From JBDKGH01 sp039798265 (lineage in GTDB: Bacteria > Bacteroidota > Bacteroidia > Flavobacteriales_D > Sanyastnellaceae): DNA of 30,651 nt. The notes beneath the pieces were generated by a model, which was not told the origin of the DNA, made no database searches, and was given only the letters and a program-made list of their open reading frames with translations. The position numbers and the translations under genes are program-made. The stretch is taken from positions 1-30,651 of the forward strand of contig JBDKGH010000084.1 in NCBI GenBank assembly GCA_039798265.1, read 5' to 3'. Shown in pieces: positions 5,759 to 12,662 of the stretch; the stretch's first letter is position 1; each line of letters begins with the position of its first letter.

Positions 5759-8452
5759 TTAATAATTGCTGTTGTAGAATTGCAAATATCCTTCAAGATT
5801 TTTGCTTTTGAACAATGCAATATAATTCTGTTTTGAAATTAGGAACATAGTATAACCAGCTGAATTGATGTCAGCTAACTTAGAACTTCCGCCAGTAAAG
5901 GCTCCCATGTAGTCTTGAGCCAGTGCCATTCCTTTGAATGGCTTCACCAAAATAATGTGCTGATTTTTATCCAACAAGTTATTGGTTACCTTCAAAGCAG
6001 CGGAAGCAAAGTTCTCTGTATTGAAATCAGCAATGTTGGCTTTGGTCTTGTTTACATCAGTACCCTGAATGGGCATTACTACTGCAAAGTAGTGTTCAGC
6101 TCCTTCTTCAAAAGTAAAGGTGATTTCTGGTGTGGGTAGCGGTGGTGTGGGGTTCGACTGATCGCCTGACTCGTCTTTCTTAGGCTCTTCAGGGGCCGAT
6201 GGCGCACCTTCTTGAACAAGCGCCTTCAACAACTCCTCTGCGCGCTTGGCCTCATCACTGCCGCCGCAATTGTCTTTTATGGCGTTGAGCTCTTTCTGAT
6301 AGTTTTCTTTTATGCCATAGGCAGCATCGGTATAACCAACACATACTGCACGAAGCAAACGGTATTTACAGAGTAAATGGTTTTCGGGCTGCGTGTTGAT
6401 CACATTTGTGCACAATGTAATGACCTCCGGATAATTGCGGTCTGCATAGGTGCGGTAAGCCATTTCATAGGCTTCGCGCTCTTCTTTTTCCTTGATCTCT
6501 TTCATGTCGAGATACTCTGGGTTGTCCACAAGCTTCGACCACTCGGAGTTGGGATAACGCTCTTTGATTTGACTAGCCCAATATTTTGAATCACAAGAAC
6601 CACAGAACGGATTTTTCTTGTAGTTGCTGAGTTGTTCTTTGCTCAACCATGTGCGGAACAACTGATAGTGTGTGACTGGATGAAAATCGCTTTCCTCCAT
6701 GTTTTTAATCAAAAGTTCCCATGAACTGATGGCGTTATCTTCATCATCGAGGTTTTCTTTATAAATCACCCCAAGTTGATAATATGCTTCGGCGGAAGCT
6801 ACAACAGCCTCTTTCATCTTAGCGTCATTACCACAGGGCAATTGGGCTCGCAATTCGTCAGCTGTTGGAACTTTGTAAGGGTCAATGATTTCACCGGATT
6901 CATTGGTGGTCGTTTCAGACGCCGTGATTTGTGATTCGTCCGGCGAACCAAAGGATTGAGATAAACGTGATTGTAATCTCCAGTTGTCTTTTAATGGTCG
7001 ATCGCCCCAAGTGGCTGTAAAGTTTTGTTTGCCCTTATCGCGAAGTTGCTGATTGTAACACCAAAAAGTACCTGAAATACCACCTGTGCTAGCGGCGTTG
7101 GCTGCTGCTTCTTGGGCTGCACGTTCATCGGCTTCTCGCTTGGCGTCAGCTTCTTGTTGCTTTTGGCGCACAGCTTCTTCCAAGGCTTTTTCGATCTCGG
7201 CATCTGATTTAGCGCAGAGCACAATCAAACTATCGTTGAGCTCGATGGTGTTGATGTATTTCACCAATTCGTTCAAGCTTTCTGCGCGCGCTTTGATTTC
7301 GCGATAACGGGGATGCTTTTCGTCAATCCGCTTAAACGTGCTGTCATAGGCGGCTTGTGCGTCTTGGTATTGGCGCTGATCAAAATACAAATCGGCTAAA
7401 CGCAAAAATGTTTTTGCGCGCTGTTTAGCGTTGTCTTTATTGGCCTTCAGTGATTCTTCAAAATAAAAGATAGCCTGGTCACGCTGTTGTTCTTCCAATG
7501 CCACATCGCCTAGTGCATAGTAAATCTGATCGCGGTATGATTTGTTTTTCTCATCGCGGAGCATTTTCATCAGTTCTTTCTTGATCTCATCAGAGCTTCC
7601 TCCGCGACGATTGTAAGAAAGGGCTTTGTTGATTTTGGAATAAAAGGCCAGTTCGTAAGGCGGGTGCGACTTGAGCACCATATCATAGTTGAGCGCGGCT
7701 TCTGTACTCTTGTTCAGCTGCGCGTAGATCTGTGCCAAAATGAAGTGAGGACGGGCACGGTCTTTTTTCTTTTCAATGTGCTTTAAGGCCTCTTCCATTT
7801 TCTCCGCGGCATTCTCTAATTTGTCTTGATGCAGGTACAAATCAGCAAACACCAAAAAATAATCTGCTTTGAGATCTTCGGGAATATCACCATCTGGTTC
7901 TACACGGTTGAGCATTTGTAGCGCTCGTGAGTAGTCTTCTTTGGCAATAAGAGTGCGGGCTAGCCAGGTGTGCGCTGTAATTTGAGCTGCAGGCCCCTTG
8001 TACTTGCGGGTCACAAACTGAAATACCTCTTCACTACGGCCATAGTTGCGTTTGTAAAAATGCGCTTGGCCCACGAGCATGTAGTTTTCGTCAATCCACT
8101 TGTTAAACTCGGGATGTTTTTTTTCTTTTTTACCCTCGTCTTTGATGGTGTGTCGGCGAATTACCTTTTCACTTTTCTCAATGCTTTTTTCCATTTCTGG
8201 ATAAGCACTTTTGGCTGTTTCGTCTGTACCGTAAATGAATATAGGTAGAATAAGATCATAGTCTTCAACTTGGGCATCGGCCAATTTCTTTTGGCCTTTT
8301 TTCATGTTTTCGTTTGAATTGAAATGTCCGTTGAAGTGTGCGGTAGTATTGTGGTATGCCCGATAGGCAAAACCATCTTTTTTAGTGGTACATCCTATTA
8401 GCAGGACGACCAAAGAAAGCAAGAGGAGATATGTTTTAGTAGTGCGATTCAC
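5759..8452 (-). CDS. porW: PorW/SprE-type TPR lipoprotein of the type IX secretion system
   Basis: With a GTG start at 8450-8452 the protein is 897 residues. It begins with a lipoprotein signal (hydrophobic stretch, then LIGC with lipidated Cys21). The reading frame stays open 69 codons further upstream, but that sequence would bury the signal peptide and overlap a promoter, so I reject it. After the signal come several TPR helices (about 100-420), an Ala/Glu/Lys/Arg-rich coiled coil, a second helical region, and a C-terminal domain with HYFAVVMPIQG, DFNTENF and the end YLQFYNSNY, typical of PorW/SprE. PorW (SprE in Flavobacterium) is an outer-membrane-associated lipoprotein required for T9SS secretion and gliding. 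Two T9SS cargo-like proteins in the window fit this. It heads the run to atpG. Confidence 0.9.
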   Translation of the reverse strand: MNRTTKTYLLLLSLVVLLIGCTTKKDGFAYRAYHNTTAHFNGHFNSNENMKKGQKKLADAQVEDYDLILPIFIYGTDETAKSAYPEMEKSIEKSEKVIRRHTIKDEGKKEKKHPEFNKWIDENYMLVGQAHFYKRNYGRSEEVFQFVTRKYKGPAAQITAHTWLARTLIAKEDYSRALQMLNRVEPDGDIPEDLKADYFLVFADLYLHQDKLENAAEKMEEALKHIEKKKDRARPHFILAQIYAQLNKSTEAALNYDMVLKSHPPYELAFYSKINKALSYNRRGGSSDEIKKELMKMLRDEKNKSYRDQIYYALGDVALEEQQRDQAIFYFEESLKANKDNAKQRAKTFLRLADLYFDQRQYQDAQAAYDSTFKRIDEKHPRYREIKARAESLNELVKYINTIELNDSLIVLCAKSDAEIEKALEEAVRQKQQEADAKREADERAAQEAAANAASTGGISGTFWCYNQQLRDKGKQNFTATWGDRPLKDNWRLQSRLSQSFGSPDESQITASETTTNESGEIIDPYKVPTADELRAQLPCGNDAKMKEAVVASAEAYYQLGVIYKENLDDEDNAISSWELLIKNMEESDFHPVTHYQLFRTWLSKEQLSNYKKNPFCGSCDSKYWASQIKERYPNSEWSKLVDNPEYLDMKEIKEKEEREAYEMAYRTYADRNYPEVITLCTNVINTQPENHLLCKYRLLRAVCVGYTDAAYGIKENYQKELNAIKDNCGGSDEAKRAEELLKALVQEGAPSAPEEPKKDESGDQSNPTPPLPTPEITFTFEEGAEHYFAVVMPIQGTDVNKTKANIADFNTENFASAALKVTNNLLDKNQHIILVKPFKGMALAQDYMGAFTGGSSKLADINSAGYTMFLISKQNYIALFKSKNLEGYLQFYNSNY

Positions 8453-8495
8453 AAAAGGGGAGGGTTTTTGAAGCCCGGCTTTAACGATAAGATCG

Positions 8496-8527
8496 CGAAA
8501 ATATTGCAAATCAAGCGCGCGACCAAA
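8496..8527 (-). promoter_or_regulatory. putative porW promoter
   Basis: On the minus strand TTTG (8524-8527), a 20-base spacer and TATTTTCG (8496-8503) resemble the Bacteroidota -33/-7 pair, with one mismatch in the -7 box. It lies about 44 bases before the proposed GTG start and supports that start over the longer frame. Confidence 0.45.
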
Positions 8528-8573
8528 TAGCGGATTGATATGATTTTGCTTTTCTTTGTGCTCGAACAAAGCA

Positions 8574-9449
8574 ATGGAATTTAAAAAGAAGGAACCGAAG
8601 AAGAAGTTGATGAAGAAGCTGAAAAGCCGATTCCGATTGACTATTCTAAATGAAAACACATTTGAGGAGCGGTTTTCATACTCCCTTACGCCGATGAACG
8701 TTATTGTGATGTTCGGCGGTTTGCTTCTTGTGTTTGGTACTCTAATCTACCTTTTGGTGGCTTTTACTCCTCTGAAAGCCTATGTAATTCCAGATTTTAC
8801 GGACTATTCTTATCGTGAAGACGCTCGCAAAGCGCGCCTCGAAGTGGACTCTTTACTAGGTGTAGTGAGAGGTCAAGAGCGTTTTTTGGCAGACTTGCAC
8901 ATCGTGTTGAATGGTGGCGAATTGTCCAACAAAGCCGATACGGGTGTGAAGCAAGTTTCCAGTGTTGACTTGAATTATAATGTTTCGGAAGTGGACAGCG
9001 CGATGCGCCAAAAGCTTTCTGAGCAAGACCGCTTCCAATTGGCTATTGATGATGAAACGAAGGCAACGAAAAAGGGGTTTCTCTTATTTAAACCAGTGAA
9101 TGGAACGATCAGCGGCACTTTTGATCCAAAGGCTGGGCACTTTGGTATTGATCTCGTTGCTCCAAAAGATGATCCTGTTAAAGCGGTATTGGATGGAACC
9201 GTTGTGATGGCTTCTTTCACTGCGGATGGTGGCAATGTTATTCAAATCATGCACGCCAATAACCTCGTTTCTGTTTACAAGCACAATAGCGTCTTGCTTA
9301 AAAAAGCAGGCGATCGAGTGAAGTCTGGTGAGTCCATCGCCTTTATTGGCGATTCGGGAGACCACAGCGAGGGTCCACATTTGCATTTTGAACTTTGGGA
9401 AAGCGGAATACCTGTAAACCCGCTCGACTTTCTGTCTTTAGACAAATAA
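8574..9449 (+). CDS. M23 family metallopeptidase, membrane-anchored
   Basis: The protein is 291 residues from the ATG at 8574; an earlier in-frame ATG adds only six residues. A very basic cytoplasmic N-terminus (1-22) is followed by one membrane helix (about 43-64), a short coiled region (80-160) and a LytM/M23 domain (170-285). Zinc ligands of the family are visible: His189 and Asp193 in GHFGID, and His271 in PHLHFEL, with His237 and His269 as the likely catalytic pair. All key residues are present, so an active peptidoglycan endopeptidase is predicted, acting in the periplasm. It diverges from porW and converges with the MlaF-like gene, whose stop lies two bases away. Confidence 0.92.
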   Translation: MEFKKKEPKKKLMKKLKSRFRLTILNENTFEERFSYSLTPMNVIVMFGGLLLVFGTLIYLLVAFTPLKAYVIPDFTDYSYREDARKARLEVDSLLGVVRGQERFLADLHIVLNGGELSNKADTGVKQVSSVDLNYNVSEVDSAMRQKLSEQDRFQLAIDDETKATKKGFLLFKPVNGTISGTFDPKAGHFGIDLVAPKDDPVKAVLDGTVVMASFTADGGNVIQIMHANNLVSVYKHNSVLLKKAGDRVKSGESIAFIGDSGDHSEGPHLHFELWESGIPVNPLDFLSLDK

Positions 9450-9451
9450 AC

Positions 9452-10219
9452 CTAGTGTCTTTTTTCGCGAAGCGTATCGCGAATCTCTTGCATAAATGCA
9501 GAAGGAAAGATAAACCGATTGAGTTCTTCATTATCCGTCGATAGCACTTCTTTTTTGGTTCCTTGCCACCATAGCTCGCCAGAGTGAATAAAGTTGATGC
9601 GATCTCCAATCTCCATTACAGAATTCATATCGTGACTTACCACCACTGTGGTTGTCTTGAATTCGTCTGTGATTTCACGGATTAAGTTATCGATCACTAT
9701 AGATGTTTGTGGATCAAGTCCAGAGTTGGGCTCATCTACAAAAAGATACTTGGGGTTCATAGCAATGGCTCTAGCTATGCCAGTGCGTTTTTTCATACCA
9801 CCAGAAAGTTCACTTGGATAAAGGTGGTTTTTACCTTCCAGGTTGACGCGCTTTAGACAAAAATTAACCCGATCATGCATTTCACTTTTGCTCATTTTAC
9901 TGAACATTTGTAAAGGAAACATCACGTTTTGCTCTACTGTTAGGGAGTCGAAAAGCGCTGACCCTTGGAAGAGCATACCAATATCTTGGCGTACGGTTTT
10001 GCGCTCCCAGCGATCCATTCGGGTGAAGTTGCGGCCATCAAAAATGATTTCACCATTGTCCACCTCCAACAAACCAACAACGCACTTGGTCAATACACTT
10101 TTACCTTGACCGCTTCGTCCAATAACAAAGTTGACCTTTCCCGCTTGAAGCTCAAGGCTAATGTTTTTGAGTACGGTATTGCCGTTAAATGATTTTGATA
10201 TGTTGCGTATTTCGATCAC
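9452..10219 (-). CDS. MlaF-like ABC transporter ATP-binding protein
   Basis: The 255-residue protein is a complete ABC ATPase: Walker A GRSGQGKS (34-41), Q-loop near LFQGSALFD, signature LSGGMKKR (138-145), Walker B YLFVDEP (158-164) and switch histidine H196. The signature with GGMKKR and the QGSALFDSLTV stretch are typical of the MlaF/Ttg2A group, which powers phospholipid or related lipid transport across the envelope. Its ATG overlaps the stop of the upstream permease gene as ATGA. No MCE-domain (MlaD) gene is visible, although one is normally needed; it may be encoded elsewhere. Confidence 0.93.
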   Translation of the reverse strand: MIEIRNISKSFNGNTVLKNISLELQAGKVNFVIGRSGQGKSVLTKCVVGLLEVDNGEIIFDGRNFTRMDRWERKTVRQDIGMLFQGSALFDSLTVEQNVMFPLQMFSKMSKSEMHDRVNFCLKRVNLEGKNHLYPSELSGGMKKRTGIARAIAMNPKYLFVDEPNSGLDPQTSIVIDNLIREITDEFKTTTVVVSHDMNSVMEIGDRINFIHSGELWWQGTKKEVLSTDNEELNRFIFPSAFMQEIRDTLREKRH

Positions 10220-10959
10220 AGCAGCAAGAGTTGAGTGAGCATGTAATTCACGATCATCACCAAAATGATGCTATACACAACGGCTTTGGTGCTGCTTTGC
10301 CCCACTTCTAAAGCACCGCCATGGGTGTAGTAACCGTGGTACGAAGAAACACTAGTGATAATGAAGGCAAAGAATACAGATTTCACCAGCGTATACACCA
10401 CGTCATAGGGCGCAAAATAATATTGCAAGCCATATAAAAAATCGGTTAGGCTAATGGCTCCTGTGCCTGTGCCCACTATCGCACCGGCGGTAATGCCAAT
10501 GCACATGCTCATGATCACCAAAAACGGAAAAATGAAAACAGCGGCGATGAGCTTTGGTAAAATGAGGTAACTAGCAGAGTTAACCCCCATAATGTCTAGA
10601 GCATCTATTTGTTCGGAAATGCGCATGGTGCCTATCTCCGAAGCGATATTACTACCTACTTTTCCAGAAAGAATAAGACAGACAATAGTCGAAGAAAATT
10701 CTAAGATCATGGTTTGGCGGGTAGTGAAACCAATGGTCCAACGGGGTATCCATCCACTATCAATGTTGGCTGCTGTTTGAAGCGTTACCACGGCTCCCAT
10801 AAACAACGAGAGAAGAGCTACTATACCAATGGACTGCAAACCGATTTTATCGATTTCATCGACAATCAGTTTACGATATACGCTGCGTTTTTCGGGGCGC
10901 GAAAAAACGTTGCCCATCAAAATGGCGTATTTACCTATGTGGCGATAGATCTTCGTCAT
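10216..10959 (-). CDS. MlaE-like ABC transporter permease
   Basis: The 247-residue membrane protein belongs to the MlaE/YrbE permease family. It has the N-terminal interfacial region, about five membrane helices, and the conserved sequences LFMGAVVTLQTA, SEIGTMRISEQIDALDIMGV and LILPKLIAAVFIFPFL. The ATG at 10957-10959 is chosen; the in-frame TTG three codons earlier is less likely. It overlaps the ATPase gene by four bases, forming a minimal two-gene transporter operon. Family knowledge suggests retrograde or anterograde lipid movement at the inner membrane with an MCE partner. Confidence 0.92.
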   Translation of the reverse strand: MTKIYRHIGKYAILMGNVFSRPEKRSVYRKLIVDEIDKIGLQSIGIVALLSLFMGAVVTLQTAANIDSGWIPRWTIGFTTRQTMILEFSSTIVCLILSGKVGSNIASEIGTMRISEQIDALDIMGVNSASYLILPKLIAAVFIFPFLVIMSMCIGITAGAIVGTGTGAISLTDFLYGLQYYFAPYDVVYTLVKSVFFAFIITSVSSYHGYYTHGGALEVGQSSTKAVVYSIILVMIVNYMLTQLLLL

Positions 10960-11028
10960 TGTGCACAAACTTAGAGTAGGATTGCTATCAGATTACGACG
11001 CTTCGGAAGCAATAATCACAATGGAGCG

Positions 11029-11376
11029 TTAATTCCTTTTTCTCAATAGCGATCTAATGCCTTCAACGATGAAGGGAATCAAATAAGTGCTTACGAGCAA
11101 AACAATTTTCATGATCGAACGGGCAATGCTGCCTTCGGCTGGCCAGCCGAACAAGTGATCAAGTGAGGTGACTATAAAGAACACGCAGATGTAAAGCACA
11201 AAGAACCAAATGAATAACTTGTAGCTCCACTTGCGTTCGAGCGCGTAAATCATATGTTTCAGAAGGGGAAATGAGGAGTATACCCAGCCAGCAATAGCGA
11301 TGAGCAATACGAAAATGTGAAGGGCTGCGTTTTCTTCCACGAAGTGTTTAAATTTACCGAACAAAATTAAGTACAT
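11029..11376 (-). CDS. small multi-helix membrane protein, function unknown
   Basis: From the ATG at 11374-11376 the protein is 115 residues with about three membrane helices (roughly 18-38, 54-78 and 88-107) and a short basic end (RSLLRKRN). I do not recognise a family. The frame stays open to 11469 with other starts, including an ATG at 11385, but the upstream part lies antisense to a credible small lipoprotein gene, so the shorter form is preferred. Its start codon overlaps that of the divergent lipoprotein gene in the tetramer CATG (11374-11377). It lies 69 bases before the MlaE gene and could be co-transcribed with it. Confidence 0.6.
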   Translation of the reverse strand: MYLILFGKFKHFVEENAALHIFVLLIAIAGWVYSSFPLLKHMIYALERKWSYKLFIWFFVLYICVFFIVTSLDHLFGWPAEGSIARSIMKIVLLVSTYLIPFIVEGIRSLLRKRN

Positions 11377-11512
11377 GAAGACCATTCTTCGATTGAGCCT
11401 TGTTTTTTTCGTTGCGGGCAGCTTGTTGAGCTCTTGCGCAACTACGCGTCGTAAAAATCGCTGCAACACTTGCCCTGTGTGGAAAGATGAAGTGGAGGTT
11501 GTGAATCAGTGA
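11375..11512 (+). CDS. 45-residue lipoprotein with CxxC motif
   Basis: This short frame encodes a basic N-terminus (MKTILR), a hydrophobic segment and a lipobox ending LLSSC, so Cys21 would be lipidated. The mature part is only 25 residues: ATTRRKNRCNTCPVWKDEV and a short tail. Cys30 and Cys33 form a CxxC pair. The stop TGA (11510-11512) overlaps the GTG start of the SprT-like gene as GTGA, so the two are probably translationally coupled. I cannot name the family. The intact signal peptide, exact gene-end overlap and motif argue for a real gene despite its length. Confidence 0.7.
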   Translation: MKTILRLSLVFFVAGSLLSSCATTRRKNRCNTCPVWKDEVEVVNQ

Positions 11513-12141
11513 AAAATTCCCCTCGATTAGAAGATGCCCTTGGCCGCTTTCTTCCAGAGGGTTCTGTGGAGTTAGCGTGCGATATGCTGCGTCAATTTCC
11601 GCATCACTTAGTCATTACAGAGCCGCGATCTACCAAGCTCGGCGATTTTACTCCCGATCCGAGCGGGCGCCATCAACTTACGGTAAATGGCAACCTCAAT
11701 CCATACGCTTTTCTCATCACCTTGATGCATGAATTAGCCCACTTGATTACTTATCTGGATCATAAAAACTCCGTTAAGCCGCATGGCATCGAATGGAAAA
11801 ACAGTTTCAAAAAAACGCTTTCTCCTTTTCTTTCAAAACACATTTTTCCGCATGATGTAGAGTCGGCCATAGCCGCCTATTTGCGCAATCCCGCTGCCAC
11901 TACTTGTTCTGATTTACATCTTTCAAAAGTGCTCGCACGTTACGATCGAACTAGTCACCCTAATATTAAGTTGATTGATGATATTCCCTTTGGAGCGCGC
12001 TTTCTATACGGACGCGACAAGCGCATTTTTGTAAAAAAGGTAAAAATTCGAACTCGTTTTCGGTGTATTGAAGAAAAGACGGGTTATGAATACCTGTTTC
12101 ACCCCCTGGTAAAGGTTTTTTTGTTAGAGGAAAAAAAGTAA
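11509..12141 (+). CDS. SprT-like zinc metalloprotein
   Basis: The 210-residue protein starts with GTG at 11509, overlapping the preceding lipoprotein stop. It carries the SprT-like active-site motif HELAH (74-78) with a third likely zinc ligand at His92 in PHGIEWK, the family spacing. The N-terminal region has LDHKNSVK between the motifs. A C-terminal segment FRCIEEKTGYEYLFHPLVKV looks like the remnant of the usual zinc ribbon, but the full four-cysteine set is absent. SprT-like proteins (SprT, Spartan relatives) are predicted cytoplasmic zinc proteases. The substrate is unknown. Confidence 0.85.
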   Translation: MKNSPRLEDALGRFLPEGSVELACDMLRQFPHHLVITEPRSTKLGDFTPDPSGRHQLTVNGNLNPYAFLITLMHELAHLITYLDHKNSVKPHGIEWKNSFKKTLSPFLSKHIFPHDVESAIAAYLRNPAATTCSDLHLSKVLARYDRTSHPNIKLIDDIPFGARFLYGRDKRIFVKKVKIRTRFRCIEEKTGYEYLFHPLVKVFLLEEKK

Positions 12142-12145
12142 GGGC

Positions 12146-12176
12146 AAAAAAAAACCGCCCCAATGTCGGGACGGCT
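12146..12176 (-). terminator. rho-independent terminator of the sorting-domain protein gene
   Basis: On the minus strand an 8-base GC-rich stem (GCCGTCCC with GGGGCGGT, two wobble pairs, 6-base loop) is followed by an unbroken run of nine T. It lies just after the stop of the 12194-12529 gene. On the plus strand no T-run follows, so it does not serve the SprT-like gene. Confidence 0.8.
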
Positions 12177-12193
12177 TCCTATCATTAGAAAAT

Positions 12194-12529
12194 CTAGTTC
12201 TTTTGGAATTTTAAGGTCTTTACCTTGCCTGATTGTGTAGTGATCTGGCAGATATAAATACCTTTTCGAAGAGATTCTACTTCGAGTGGAATCGAAATAC
12301 ATGGCTCACCGTTCATTTCTGGTCGGATGATGCTCATGGTTTTTCCGGTGAGGTCTTTAATGACAATCGTAACGTTTTCATTGAGCGCGCTCTCAAACGT
12401 TAGGTTTGCCTTTCCCTCTACAGGGTTAGGACTTACAGATGCTGAGCCAATGGGGCCGCTTTGTGCAACTGCACTCTGCGCTACCGCTAGACCAAGCATA
12501 CAAACTAAGAGGAGTAAGAGTCTTTTCAT
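12194..12529 (-). CDS. small secreted protein made of a signal peptide and a T9SS type-A sorting domain
   Basis: From the ATG at 12527-12529 the product is 111 residues; the frame is open to a TTG at 12538, which I reject. A signal peptide (about 1-23) is followed almost at once by a type-A sorting domain: VSPNPVEGKANLTFES near its start, VTIVIKDLTGKTM in the middle, and RKGIYICQITTQSGKVKTLKFQKN at the end. No passenger domain is visible. Such domains direct proteins through the T9SS and are cut off or linked to A-LPS at the surface. Own promoter and terminator are present, so it is a monocistronic gene and not the broken end of a larger one. Confidence 0.88.
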   Translation of the reverse strand: MKRLLLLLVCMLGLAVAQSAVAQSGPIGSASVSPNPVEGKANLTFESALNENVTIVIKDLTGKTMSIIRPEMNGEPCISIPLEVESLRKGIYICQITTQSGKVKTLKFQKN

Positions 12530-12591
12530 GTGCTTCAATTTTCAACGTCACGACAAAGTCAAATACCTTGCCTTTCTCCTTAAACTGTAAA

Positions 12592-12623
12592 CAAAAGTAA
12601 AGGGTTTCATTTGAAAACACAAA
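12592..12623 (-). promoter_or_regulatory. promoter for the sorting-domain-only protein
   Basis: On the minus strand TTTG (12620-12623), a 20-base spacer and TACTTTTG (12592-12599) fit the Bacteroidota vegetative promoter. The leader to the ATG is about 60 bases. Confidence 0.65.
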
Positions 12624-12662
12624 ATTTTCCTTGATGTTCAGTGTCTTAAAATTTGCGAAAGC

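Noticed and set aside
8453..8659. N-terminal extension of porW to 8659
   Set aside because: It would put 69 residues before the lipoprotein signal, run through a likely promoter and overlap the divergent M23 gene.
11386..11469. Extension of the small membrane protein to 11469
   Set aside because: It is antisense to the small lipoprotein and basic without any feature; a shorter start is available.
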